From the NCBI GenBank assembly GCA_937864115.1, contig CALMII010000017.1, positions 124,001 to 188,000 on the forward strand: 64,000 nucleotides of DNA, in the 5' to 3' direction. This DNA comes from an uncultured Steroidobacter sp. GTDB taxonomy: Bacteria > Pseudomonadota > Gammaproteobacteria > Steroidobacterales > Steroidobacteraceae. Each line of letters begins with the position of its first letter. Positions within the stretch are counted from its first letter, which is position 1. Below the pieces are notes generated by a model that saw only the letters and a program-made list of their open reading frames with translations, did no database searches and had not been told where the DNA came from. A program made the position numbers and the translations under genes. Below are positions 35,146 to 43,733 of the stretch, piece by piece.

Positions 35146-36459
35146 TCATCCCGCCAATCTGTTCTGCAGTTCCGCGGCCAGCTGATCCCACGCCAGTTCG
35201 ACCTGCGGCTGCTCGACCCGCAGCGACTTCAGACCAGCGACACGGCGTTCGGTTTCCGAATCGCCGAGAATCAGCGCAAAGGCCGCGCCGCTCTTGTCCG
35301 CCCGCTTCATCTGGGACTTGAAACTGCCGCCGCCGCAATGAGCCTCGATACGCACGCCCGGGACGCTGTCGCGCAGCTTTTCCGCCAGCGCCAGGCCGTG
35401 CGCTTCCGCCTGCGCGCCGGCAATGACGAAGTAGACGTGCGGCGCATTGGCATCCGCGTTCACGCCCTGCACCCGCAGCAGTTCGACGATGCGTTCCTGA
35501 CCGAGCGCCCAGCCGACCGCCGGGGTCGGCTCGCCGCCGAGCTGTGTGACGAGTCCGTCGTAGCGGCCGCCGGAACAGACGGCGCCCTGCGAACCGAGTT
35601 CGTTGGTGACCCACTCGAACACGGTGTGGCTGTAGTAGTCCAGACCGCGCACCAGCAGCGGATTGAGTACGTACTTGATGCCGACTGCATCGAGGTGCCG
35701 GCACAGGCCGTCGAAGTGCTGCTTCGACTCCTGATCCAGATACTCCGTCAGCAGCGGCGCACCGGCGATGATGTCTTTCAGCTCGGGATTCTTGCTGTCG
35801 AGGATGCGCAGCGGATTGCCTTCGAGCCGGCGCAGGCTGTCCGCATCGAGCTTCGCCTTGTGCGCCGAAAAGTAATTCACGAGCTTCTCCCGATGCACGC
35901 GACGCGAGGCCGGCGTGCCGAGCGAATTCAGGTTCAGTTCGACACGCTCGATGCCGACCTTCCTGAGCAGACGGCTGCTGAGCATGATGAGTTCGGCGTC
36001 GATGTCGGGGCCGGCGTAGCCGAAGGCCTCGACGTCGAGCTGATAAAACTGACGGAAGCGGCCGCGCTGCGGCTTCTCGTGACGGAACATCGGGCCCGCA
36101 CACCACACGCGCTGCTTCTGGTTGTGCAGCAGACCATTGGAAATCATGGCGCGCACGATGCCCGCGGTGGCTTCGGGGCGCAGCGTGAGCGAGTCGCCGC
36201 TCGGATCGTCGAAGGTGAACATTTCCTTCTGCACGATATCGGTGAACTCGCCGATGGAGCGTTTGAACAGGCCGGTGTGCTCGACGATCGGCACGCGGAT
36301 TTCCTGATACGCGTACGAGGCGAACAGTTCGCGCGCGATCGATTCGAGCCGCTGCCAGGCGGCAGCATCCGCCGGCAGAACGTCGTTCATGCCGCGGACG
36401 GGCTGGATCGCCTGGGGCGACGCGACATTGCCGACAGACTGGGTTTGGTTGGACGTCAT
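35146..36459 (-). CDS. hisS: Histidyl-tRNA synthetase
   Basis: 437 aa from the ATG at 36459; about 39 in-frame upstream codons are not conserved. Class II motifs are present: VRGMNDVLP near the start, motif 2 MFRHEKPQRGRFRQFYQLDVE, histidine-specific LVRGLDYYSHTVFEW and motif 3 VGWALGQERI, then a C-terminal anticodon domain. In most relatives ispG sits between rodZ and hisS. Here only 34 bases separate them. Confidence 0.97.
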   Translation of the reverse strand: MTSNQTQSVGNVASPQAIQPVRGMNDVLPADAAAWQRLESIARELFASYAYQEIRVPIVEHTGLFKRSIGEFTDIVQKEMFTFDDPSGDSLTLRPEATAGIVRAMISNGLLHNQKQRVWCAGPMFRHEKPQRGRFRQFYQLDVEAFGYAGPDIDAELIMLSSRLLRKVGIERVELNLNSLGTPASRRVHREKLVNYFSAHKAKLDADSLRRLEGNPLRILDSKNPELKDIIAGAPLLTEYLDQESKQHFDGLCRHLDAVGIKYVLNPLLVRGLDYYSHTVFEWVTNELGSQGAVCSGGRYDGLVTQLGGEPTPAVGWALGQERIVELLRVQGVNADANAPHVYFVIAGAQAEAHGLALAEKLRDSVPGVRIEAHCGGGSFKSQMKRADKSGAAFALILGDSETERRVAGLKSLRVEQPQVELAWDQLAAELQNRLAG

Positions 36460-36493
36460 CGCAAAAACTTTCGACTGAACCTGATGTACCGGA

Positions 36494-37372
36494 CTAGCGG
36501 ACCGAACCATCCGCCGCGACGGTGAATCGCGCAGCGTCCTTGCCTGCCCGACGCGGGACCGGAACCGATCGGTCATTCACTTCCATGGACACCGCCGAAG
36601 CCAGTCCCAACGTCACCCGCAGCGGCGGCTTGCCTGCGAGCGTGCTGGTCTGACCGGCCTGACCGATGCCGAACATGAGCCGGCGTTCGGTGGCGTCGTA
36701 GATTTCCACCCAGGAAGGTTCCAGAAAACGCAGGCGCATTGTTACATCATTCCCCGCGTTCGCCACGGGAGTTTCGGCGGCAGGCGCAGCTGCAGCGGGC
36801 GGTGCATTGCCTTCGACCTCAGCCTCGGCAGGCGGCGGTTCGCCCGGATCGTCGGGCAGATCCTGCTCCGGTGCCGGCGCGACATTCACGGCCTGGGATT
36901 CGCTTGCCCGGCTGGATTCCGAGGCCGGGCGGTTCGCCAGCCATCCCACGATCGAAAGCCCCGCGACCACAACGACGATGCCGGCGACCACGAGCAGCGA
37001 AACGCGCTGGGACCTGCGCTCGGGCGGCGGCGCGGTCACGCTCACCGGAACGGGTTCGGGGACGATGGGAACGTCGTTCATCATCTCGTAGTGCGAGATC
37101 ACGACGTCGGGCGACAGACCGACCAGCGCCGCGTATTTCCGCAGATGCCCGCGCGAATAGACCGGCGGACCGAGCAAGGCGAAGTTGTTGGATTCGAGGG
37201 CCTCGACGACCGGGACGTCCAGGTGCATGTCGTCGGCGATCTGCTGCACCGACACGTTGCGTTCGGCGCGCGCCGTCCTCAGCAGTTCGCCGGGCGTGAG
37301 CGGCGCAGATTGATTCGATGCCGCCGGTTCCGGATTGAGCTCCTGGGCCGCACCGCCCGTCTCCATGCTCAT
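36494..37372 (-). CDS. rodZ: RodZ-like cytoskeletal membrane protein
   Basis: 292 aa from the ATG overlapping the pilF stop (ATGA). An N-terminal Cro/CI-like HTH (RTARAERNVSVQQIADDMHL, ALLGPPVYSRGHLRKYA) is followed by one TM helix (LLVVAGIVVVVAGLSIVGWL), a Pro/Ala/Glu-rich linker and a C-terminal DUF4115 beta domain (MRLRFLEPSWVEIYDATERR). RodZ anchors MreB and sets cell shape. The neighbours are as in E. coli apart from the missing ispG. Confidence 0.93.
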   Translation of the reverse strand: MSMETGGAAQELNPEPAASNQSAPLTPGELLRTARAERNVSVQQIADDMHLDVPVVEALESNNFALLGPPVYSRGHLRKYAALVGLSPDVVISHYEMMNDVPIVPEPVPVSVTAPPPERRSQRVSLLVVAGIVVVVAGLSIVGWLANRPASESSRASESQAVNVAPAPEQDLPDDPGEPPPAEAEVEGNAPPAAAAPAAETPVANAGNDVTMRLRFLEPSWVEIYDATERRLMFGIGQAGQTSTLAGKPPLRVTLGLASAVSMEVNDRSVPVPRRAGKDAARFTVAADGSVR

Positions 37373-38127
37373 CCCGGCTTCCGCTCCGATTCGAGCAACT
37401 GGCGGGTCTCGGCGGCGCTGGGATATTCCAGCTTCAGCCGTTGACCGTAGTTGTTCGCAGCCGTCGCATTGCCGAGCGCGTTTTCGATCTGCACGCCCAG
37501 CCACAGCACGGACGGCGTGCTCTTGCCGGCGGCGAGGAACCGCTCGACGAAGCCGCGGGCCGACAGATAACTCTTGTTCTGGAACTCGAGATCCGCCATC
37601 TGGTAGAGCGCTTCCTGGAAGCGCGGCCGCACCGTCAATGCCTTGCGGAAATGGACTTCGGCATTCTTCAGATCGTTGGCGGCGCGGGCGCAGTTGCCGG
37701 CATTCAGATAGGCCACTTCGGGCGTCTTGTAGAGCGGATTCTCCGCGGCACGCACGAAATACTTCTCGCCCTTCGCATGCTCGCCGCGCTTGCACAGCAT
37801 GACGGCGTAGTTGTTCAGGATGTCAGGGTTGTTGGGATCGAGCGAAACGGCCTTGTCCATGTGGGCCGCGCTCTTGCGCGGCTCATTGAGCCGGTCGTAC
37901 AGCAGCCCGGCGGCTGCCTGCGCCTTCGCATTGCGCGGATTCTGCTCGACGGCGCGATCGATCTTTTCCTTGGCCGCCGCCAGGTTGCCCTTGCGGAAAT
38001 AGTCGACGCCCAGTTCCAGATTGATGTCGGATGCACGCTCCGGCTGCGGCTTGGACAATGGTTTCTGATTGCTGCTCGCACAAGCCGCAACACCGATCGT
38101 CATCGCCAGGACCAGGAACGCTCTCAT
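37369..38127 (-). CDS. pilF: Type IV pilus biogenesis lipoprotein PilF/PilW
   Basis: 252 aa from the ATG at 38127, which shares one base with the rlmN stop (TGATG). Lipobox VAACASS, then about six TPR units (ELGVDYFRKGNLAAAKEKID, LNNYAVMLCKRGEHAKGEKY and others). It is the pilotin for the PilQ secretin in the family. No other pil gene is in the window; this location next to rlmN is the usual one. Confidence 0.92.
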   Translation of the reverse strand: MRAFLVLAMTIGVAACASSNQKPLSKPQPERASDINLELGVDYFRKGNLAAAKEKIDRAVEQNPRNAKAQAAAGLLYDRLNEPRKSAAHMDKAVSLDPNNPDILNNYAVMLCKRGEHAKGEKYFVRAAENPLYKTPEVAYLNAGNCARAANDLKNAEVHFRKALTVRPRFQEALYQMADLEFQNKSYLSARGFVERFLAAGKSTPSVLWLGVQIENALGNATAANNYGQRLKLEYPSAAETRQLLESERKPG

Positions 38128-39275
38128 CACGTCTGCACCGCCACGGAAATGAGTTTGGAGCCAAGTCGAACCGTCGTCCTGTCCCGCACGCGTCCGACCA
38201 GCTGGCCACACGCGGCATCGATGTCATCGCCGCGGGTGCGACGGGTCGTCGCGATCACGCCGTGCGAATTGCAGATGTCGCGGAAGCGTTCGATCGCCGC
38301 GGGCGTGGAACGCTTGTACTGCGTTCCCGGGAACGGATTGAACGGGATGAGATTGACCTTGGCGGGGCGGCCCTGCAGCAGGCGCACCAGCTCGAAGGCG
38401 TGTTCGGGCTTGTCGTTGACGCCATCGAGCATCACGTATTCGAACGTGATGCTGCGGGCGTTCTGCTTGTTCACGTACTGCCAGCACGCATCCAGCAGTT
38501 CGGCGATCTTGTGTTTGCGGTTGATCGGCACGAGTTCGTCGCGCAACTCGTCGTTCGGCGCGTGCAGCGACACGGCCAGCGCGCAGTTGGTTTCTTCGGC
38601 AAGCTTCAGCATCTGCGGCACGAGGCCCGAAGTGCTCACGGTGACGCGACGCCGGGAAATGTCGAACCCCAGATCGTCCATCAGGATCTCGGTGGCCGGC
38701 ACGACATTGCGATAGTTCGCCAGCGGCTCGCCCATGCCCATGAAGACGATGTTGGTGACGACGCGATTGCCGCCGGGCTCGTAGCCGAGTTCCTTGTTGG
38801 CGAGCCACACCTGGCCGACGATCTCGGCGACGCTCAGGTTGCGATTGAACCCCTGCTGCGCGGTCGAGCAGAACGTGCAATCCATCGCGCAGCCGAGCTG
38901 GCTGGAAATGCACAAGGTGCCGCGGCCGGGTTCGGGGATGAACACCATCTCGATGGCCTGGCTGGCATCGATCGGATCGCCCTCCTTCGCCTTGCCGCGC
39001 AGCGACTCCATCGACAGCAGCCACTTGCGGGTACCGTCGGCGGACACCTGGGTCATGCGGATCTCGGGCGTGCGGACTTCCGCGACTTCCTTCAGGCGTT
39101 CGCGAAAGGACTTCGCGAGATCGGTCATCTGGTCGAAATCGCTTTCCGCGCGTTTGTACAGCCACTTGAGCAACTGGCGGGCGCGGAAAGGTTTCTCGCC
39201 CATCTGTGCGATGAACGCTTCCAGCTCGGGCCGGGTCAGGCCGAGCAGATTGGTCTTGGGCGAGGCGGCGTTCAT
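38127..39275 (-). CDS. rlmN: Dual-specificity RNA methyltransferase RlmN
   Basis: 382 aa. The radical SAM cluster motif is CAMDCTFCSTAQQG; MGMGEPLANY and the C-terminal Cys of the SHGVIATTRRTRGDDIDAACG region complete the methyl-Cys mechanism. It methylates C2 of A2503 in 23S rRNA and A37 in some tRNAs. It lies between ndk and pilF, the conserved position. Confidence 0.97.
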   Translation of the reverse strand: MNAASPKTNLLGLTRPELEAFIAQMGEKPFRARQLLKWLYKRAESDFDQMTDLAKSFRERLKEVAEVRTPEIRMTQVSADGTRKWLLSMESLRGKAKEGDPIDASQAIEMVFIPEPGRGTLCISSQLGCAMDCTFCSTAQQGFNRNLSVAEIVGQVWLANKELGYEPGGNRVVTNIVFMGMGEPLANYRNVVPATEILMDDLGFDISRRRVTVSTSGLVPQMLKLAEETNCALAVSLHAPNDELRDELVPINRKHKIAELLDACWQYVNKQNARSITFEYVMLDGVNDKPEHAFELVRLLQGRPAKVNLIPFNPFPGTQYKRSTPAAIERFRDICNSHGVIATTRRTRGDDIDAACGQLVGRVRDRTTVRLGSKLISVAVQT

Positions 39276-39331
39276 GGCGATGCGGAGAGCCGGGCGGAGG
39301 TCGATATGACTGCCGCCCGGCCGATCGGTTC

Positions 39332-39763
39332 TCAGCGCGTCCGCGGGCAGAGGTCGGCGGCGGCGAAGAAGTACGCGATTTCGACCTTCGCGTTCTCGGC
39401 GCTGTCGGAGCCGTGGGCGACGTTTTCCTCGATGCCGCTGGCCAGATCGGCGCGGATCGTGCCCTTGTCGGCCTTCTTCGGGTCGGTGGCGCCCATCAGC
39501 TCACGGTTCCTGGCGACGGCGTTCTCGCCTTCGAGCACCTGGACCATGACCGGACCGGAGGTCATGAACTTGACCAGGTCCTTGAAGAAGGGGCGTTCGC
39601 GGTGAACGGCATAGAAACCCTCGGCCTGGGCCTGGGTCAGGTGCAGCATACGGGCGCCGACGATCTTCAGACCGGCCTGCTCGAACCGGCGGTAGACCTC
39701 GCCGATCACGTTCTTCTGGACACCGTCGGGTTTGACAATCGAAAGAGTGCGTTCGAGCGCCAT
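39332..39763 (-). CDS. ndk: Nucleoside diphosphate kinase
   Basis: 143 aa starting [18 protein letters not shown]. The phosphohistidine loop is [12 protein letters not shown] and the [15 protein letters not shown] region is complete. Balances NTP pools. The open frame extends 110 codons upstream through the intergenic heptamer repeat, but that is non-coding by composition. Start chosen at the family N-terminus. Confidence 0.97.
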   Translation of the reverse strand: MALERTLSIVKPDGVQKNVIGEVYRRFEQAGLKIVGARMLHLTQAQAEGFYAVHRERPFFKDLVKFMTSGPVMVQVLEGENAVARNRELMGATDPKKADKGTIRADLASGIEENVAHGSDSAENAKVEIAYFFAAADLCPRTR

Positions 39764-40062
39764 GGAATCGTCATCCTCTAGGCTGGAAATCAGCCGCTGA
39801 AACAATGAATTAGGGCAGCCCCGACAAGGCGGTGCGCGTGGTGGTGAGCAGGGGCCGGATTTGCGCGCGGCGAAGTCTACCCGCCGAGGTGGGAGCGGGC
39901 AAGAAAATGAATGGGGACGAGGGGTTAGGCGGCGGCGGCCGCAGGCCGGCGACTGGCGACTGGCGACTGGCTGCTGGCTGCTGGCCAACACAGCAGTCAG
40001 CCATTCCTTACTTCTGGCCAGTAACCAGCAGCCAGTCGCCAGTCGCCAGTCGCCAGTCGCCT
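39764..40062. other. Largest intergenic stretch of the window
   Basis: 299 bases between iscA and ndk. The half next to ndk (39764-39947) shows no gene or RNA signature I recognise. The other half is the heptamer inverted repeat at 39948-40061, which ends one base from the iscA stop. Confidence 0.6.
39948..40061. repeat. Heptamer-based inverted repeat between iscA and ndk
   Basis: Left arm 39948-39987: GGCGACT three times, GGCTGCT twice, then GGCCA. Right arm 40015-40061 is the reverse complement of GGCGACT four times, GGCTGCT, GGTTACT, GGCCA. The loop is 27 bases. The heptamer form GGCNRCT matches the two guaB-flanking elements, with the last base fixed as T here. Confidence 0.88.
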
Positions 40063-40386
40063 TCAAACAGTAAAGCTTTCCCCACACCCGCACTCCCCTT
40101 TCACATTGGGATTGCGGAAACGGAAGGCCTCGTTGAGGCCCTGCTTCACGAAGTCGACTTGGGTACCGTCGATGAAGCCCAGGCTGTCGCGGTCGACGAT
40201 CACCTTCACGCCCTGGTCCTCGAACACCACGTCATTCGCACCGAGATCATCGGCGTAGTTGACGACGTAGGCGAACCCCGAGCATCCGGTCTTCTTCACG
40301 CCCAGGCGCAGGCCCAGGCCATGACCGCGACGGGTCAGGAAGGTGCGGACACGATCGGCAGCGGCGGTAGTCAGCGAAATGGACAT
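40063..40386 (-). CDS. iscA: Iron-sulfur assembly protein IscA
   Basis: 107 aa with the A-type carrier cysteines: Cys35 in [11 protein letters not shown], and Cys99 and Cys101 in [16 protein letters not shown] favours IscA over ErpA. It is separated by about 100 bases from the iscU-like gene upstream, in the same direction. iscR, hscA, hscB and fdx are absent here. Confidence 0.93.
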   Translation of the reverse strand: MSISLTTAAADRVRTFLTRRGHGLGLRLGVKKTGCSGFAYVVNYADDLGANDVVFEDQGVKVIVDRDSLGFIDGTQVDFVKQGLNEAFRFRNPNVKGECGCGESFTV

Positions 40387-40487
40387 GGCAGTAGCGGGTT
40401 GAAACTGTGTCCGGAAGAGTTGAGGGACGAAGCATTCAAGTCAAGTGCGAACGGCATGCCAATCCGGCATGACCTCACGCCTTCATC

Positions 40488-40862
40488 CTAGCCATGCCGG
40501 CGCCAGGCTGCTGCCAACCGGCGCACAGCGTCTTCCAGCGTCAGCAGGTGTCCGCGTTTTTCGGCGGGAACGGCCAGCGCCTCCGCCACTTCGCGCCAGC
40601 TCCAGCGTTCCAGCGCATCGACCGACGCGCCGCGCAGACGCTGCGTCAGCCAGGAAGCTGCCGCGATGCAGTGTGGACAGCCGTAAGCCTCGAAGTGCAC
40701 CGCGGCCAGCGCATTGCCCGCAATACGTGCACTGAAATGGAACTGGGTTCCCTGCGAGCGACTGCCCGCTTCGGCCTCGACGACGTCCGGCGCCGTCGCG
40801 AGCCGGCCGGCATTCCGCGGGGCATCGAAATGCTCGACTACCTGCGCGGAATAGATGGTCAT
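40488..40862 (-). CDS. Degenerate IscU/NifU-like scaffold homologue
   Basis: 124 aa from the ATG sharing one base with the iscS stop (TGATG). The fold pattern of IscU is visible: HFDAPRNAGRL near the start, FEAYGCPHCIAAASWLTQ in the middle and TLEDAVRRL at the end. Of the three cluster-binding Cys of IscU, the first is missing (AGSRSQGT in place of GAPACGDV) and the third is His105. The second remains (Cys62), with an extra Cys65 making a CxxC. Tight coupling to iscS suggests a real scaffold or adaptor, but canonical cluster assembly looks doubtful. Confidence 0.75.
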   Translation of the reverse strand: MTIYSAQVVEHFDAPRNAGRLATAPDVVEAEAGSRSQGTQFHFSARIAGNALAAVHFEAYGCPHCIAAASWLTQRLRGASVDALERWSWREVAEALAVPAEKRGHLLTLEDAVRRLAAAWRRHG

Positions 40863-42022
40863 CACGCGCGCCGGGCGATCTGTCGCAGTCGCGGGACTTC
40901 GCGCTGCACTTCGGCGATCGCGGTATCGATGTCGGCGTCCGTCGTGAAACGGCCCAGACTGAACCGCAGCGAACTCTGGGCTTCCTGATCGGTTCGACCC
41001 AGCGCGCGCAGTACGTACGACGCTTCCTCGGAGGCGGACGAACAGGCGGCACCGGCCGACACGGCGAGCCGTCGCAGCGCGAATTGCAGGCTCTCGCCTT
41101 CGACGCCGCGAAAGGTCACGTTGAGGATGTTCGCGGCACGCCGTTCGACGTCGCCATTCACGTCGACCTCGCCGACCGCGGCGATGCCCTGCCACAGCCG
41201 GTCGCGCTGGGCTCGCATGCGCGCCATGTCGCGATCCATTTCGTTCGTCGCCAGTGAAAACGTCAGTCCCATGCCGACGATCTGGTGAGTAGCGAGCGTG
41301 CCGGAACGCAACCCGCCTTCCTGTCCGCCGCCGACCAGCAGCGGTCGCAATCCCAGCGGCGGCGTACGACGCACATACAGCGCGCCCACCCCTTTCGGCC
41401 CATGAACCTTGTGGGCGTTGAGCGAGAGCAGATCGACATTCAGCGTCGTCACATCGACCGGCACCTTGCCCACGCTCTGCGCCGCATCGCAGTGAAACAG
41501 CACACCGCGCTCGCGACACAGCCTGCCGATCGCGGCGACGTCGTTGATGACGCCGGTCTCGTTGTTCACGTGCATGATCGACACCAGCACCGTGTCGGGC
41601 CGCAGCGCTTCCGCCACCTGCTCCGCCTTCACGATGCCGCCGGCATCGGGCTTCAGATACGTGACGGCGAAGCCCTCGCGCTCGAGCTGCTTCAATGCAT
41701 CGAGCACCGCCTTGTGTTCGGTCTTCGCCGAGACGATGTGCCGGCCGCGATCCGCATGAAAACGCGCCGCGCCCATGATCGCGAAGTTGTCGGACTCGGT
41801 CGCACCGGATGTCCAGACGATGCATTCGGGCCGCGCGCCGATCGCAGTCGCCACCTGTGCCCTCGCCCGCTCCACGAGTGCGCGGGCACGGCGCCCGAAG
41901 TCGTGACTCATCGACGAGGGATTGCCCTGCACATTGCGCAGACAGTCGATCATGCCATCGACGACGCGCGGATCGACCGGCGTGGTCGCCGCGTTGTCGA
42001 GATAGATCGGCAGCTCGAGCAT
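40862..42022 (-). CDS. iscS: Cysteine desulfurase IscS
   Basis: 386 aa. N-terminus ELPIYLDNAATTPVDP, the PLP lysine in NAHKVHGPKGVGALYV, and the active-site Cys loop AGAACSSASEEASYVL. It removes sulfur from cysteine for Fe-S, thio-tRNA and other uses. The start shares a base with the trmJ stop. At 386 aa it is slightly shorter than E. coli IscS (404). Confidence 0.95.
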   Translation of the reverse strand: MLELPIYLDNAATTPVDPRVVDGMIDCLRNVQGNPSSMSHDFGRRARALVERARAQVATAIGARPECIVWTSGATESDNFAIMGAARFHADRGRHIVSAKTEHKAVLDALKQLEREGFAVTYLKPDAGGIVKAEQVAEALRPDTVLVSIMHVNNETGVINDVAAIGRLCRERGVLFHCDAAQSVGKVPVDVTTLNVDLLSLNAHKVHGPKGVGALYVRRTPPLGLRPLLVGGGQEGGLRSGTLATHQIVGMGLTFSLATNEMDRDMARMRAQRDRLWQGIAAVGEVDVNGDVERRAANILNVTFRGVEGESLQFALRRLAVSAGAACSSASEEASYVLRALGRTDQEAQSSLRFSLGRFTTDADIDTAIAEVQREVPRLRQIARRA

Positions 42023-42771
42023 CAGGATTCCTGCTGTCTTGCCGCGTTGCGCGGCCCGGCCGAACGCCGCCGCGCCTGCACCGCCGTCAGCACGCCGCGA
42101 AGAATGTTCACTTCGTTCTGATCGAGCTGTGCCCGGTTGAACAGGCGGCGGACGCGCGCCATCAGATGACCGCCGCCGGTGCGGTCCTTGAAATCGATCT
42201 CTTCCAGCACCTGTTCGAAATGAACGTAGAACCGCGCCACGTCTTCAGCCGGCGCGAGCGGCACGTCGCGCTCGGGCGGCGGCGGCGCGCCGGGCCGGCT
42301 CGCCAGCCACAGTTCGTAGGCAACCACCTGCACTGCCATCGCGAGATTCAGCGAGCTGTAACCGGGTGCCGTGGGAATCGTCATGAGCAAGTTGCAGCGC
42401 TCGAGTTCGGCATTGGTGAGACCCGTGCGCTCGGCACCGAAGACGATGGCCGCCGTTTCCGTGCGCGAGGCCTGCACGATCTGCGCACTGCAATCGCGCG
42501 GTTCGACGAGTTCCCATGGCAGATGACGCTGACGTGCACTCGTGCCAACGATGAGCCCGCAGTCAGCAATTGCCTCACCGAAGCTGTCGTGCACCTGCGC
42601 TGCGCTCAGAACGTCATCTGCACCGGAAGCGCGCGCAATCGCTTCCTGATGCGGAAACAGTGCGGGCTTCACCAGGTGCAGCTCGGTCAATCCCATGTTT
42701 TTCATGGCACGCGCCACGGCGCCGATATTGCCGGGATGCTGCGGTTCGACGAGGACGATACGGGTAGGCAT
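42022..42771 (-). CDS. trmJ: tRNA (Cm32/Um32) methyltransferase TrmJ
   Basis: 249 aa from the ATG at 42771 (MPTRIVLVEPQHPGNIGAVA). SPOUT-class knot motifs: NIGAVARAMKNMGL, FGAERTGLTNAEL and IPTAPGYSSLNLAMAVQ. The C-terminal helical tail is specific to TrmJ. It methylates the 2'-OH of residue 32 in tRNAs. In gammaproteobacteria trmJ often precedes iscR-iscS; here iscR is missing and the stop overlaps iscS directly. Confidence 0.95.
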   Translation of the reverse strand: MPTRIVLVEPQHPGNIGAVARAMKNMGLTELHLVKPALFPHQEAIARASGADDVLSAAQVHDSFGEAIADCGLIVGTSARQRHLPWELVEPRDCSAQIVQASRTETAAIVFGAERTGLTNAELERCNLLMTIPTAPGYSSLNLAMAVQVVAYELWLASRPGAPPPPERDVPLAPAEDVARFYVHFEQVLEEIDFKDRTGGGHLMARVRRLFNRAQLDQNEVNILRGVLTAVQARRRSAGPRNAARQQES

Positions 42772-42845
42772 GAGTGGTATTCTACCCGCCCTCGAAGCCG
42801 CCACGGCTTCCCGCTCTTTGCCATTCCCTGCCCGTCGAGGTTTCC

Positions 42846-43655
42846 ATGCAGCCCCTGCTCAATATCGCCATTCGCGCCGCCCGTCGTGCCGGTGAAATCA
42901 TCGTCCGCGGCATGAATCGCCTCCATCGCCTCGACGTGCAGCGCAAGGGCCAGAACGATTTCGTGTCCGAGATCGACCTGGCCTCCGAACGCGACATCAT
43001 CGAAACCATCCGCAAGCACTATCCCGACCACGCCGTACTCGCCGAAGAAAGCGGCGCGAGCGATGGTCGCGGCGGTAGCGACGAATTCGTCTGGATCATC
43101 GATCCGCTCGACGGCACCACCAACTTCCTGCACGGCTTTCCGCAGTTCGCGGTATCGATCGCCGTGCAGCGTCGCGGCCGCATCGAACACGGCGTCGTTT
43201 ACGATCCGCTGCGCCAGGAACTCTTCACCACATCGCGCGGCGAAGGCGCACAGCTCGACGGCCGCAAGATCCGCGTCAGCAGCCACATCGGACTCGAAGG
43301 CGCCCTCGTCGGCACGGGCTTTCCGTATCGCCAGAACCTGCACTGGCTCGACAACTACATGGCGATGATGAAAGCCGTGATGCAGCAGACCGCCGGCATT
43401 CGCCGACCCGGTTCGGCCGCGCTGGATCTTGCCTACGTGGCCGCGGGCCGACTCGATGCGTTCTGGGAAATCGGCCTCTCGCCCTGGGATACGGCGGCGG
43501 GCTCGCTGCTGATCACCGAAGCCGGCGGCATGATCGGCACGCTGAGCGGCGACGAATACAAGCTGCAGCCGAACATCATCGCCGGCACACCCAAAGTGTA
43601 TACGCCGCTGCTCAGCCTGCTCGGCCCGCACATCCCCGAATCGATGCGTGCCTGA
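42846..43655 (+). CDS. suhB: Inositol-1-monophosphatase family protein SuhB
   Basis: 269 aa from the ATG at 42846, with GAGG upstream. Metal-binding motifs of the family are complete: AEESG, WIIDPLDGTTNF and SPWDTAAGSLLITEAGG. In enterobacteria SuhB also joins the rRNA antitermination complex. It is divergent from trmJ, the conserved arrangement. Confidence 0.95.
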   Translation: MQPLLNIAIRAARRAGEIIVRGMNRLHRLDVQRKGQNDFVSEIDLASERDIIETIRKHYPDHAVLAEESGASDGRGGSDEFVWIIDPLDGTTNFLHGFPQFAVSIAVQRRGRIEHGVVYDPLRQELFTTSRGEGAQLDGRKIRVSSHIGLEGALVGTGFPYRQNLHWLDNYMAMMKAVMQQTAGIRRPGSAALDLAYVAAGRLDAFWEIGLSPWDTAAGSLLITEAGGMIGTLSGDEYKLQPNIIAGTPKVYTPLLSLLGPHIPESMRA

Positions 43656-43733
43656 GCCCGACTGTACTGCCTCGCTTTTGCGCAACTGCTCCGCTAGAGT
43701 CTGGCGCCTGAGACGCCGGGGAGGAGTCAACGC

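Noticed and set aside
39948..40061. Possible CRISPR array
   Set aside because: The repeats are 7-base words without spacers and are arranged as an inverted pair. No cas gene is nearby.
39764..40093. N-terminal extension of ndk through the heptamer repeat
   Set aside because: The extension is Trp/Arg/Ser-rich repeat translation. The internal start gives the full-length family N-terminus.
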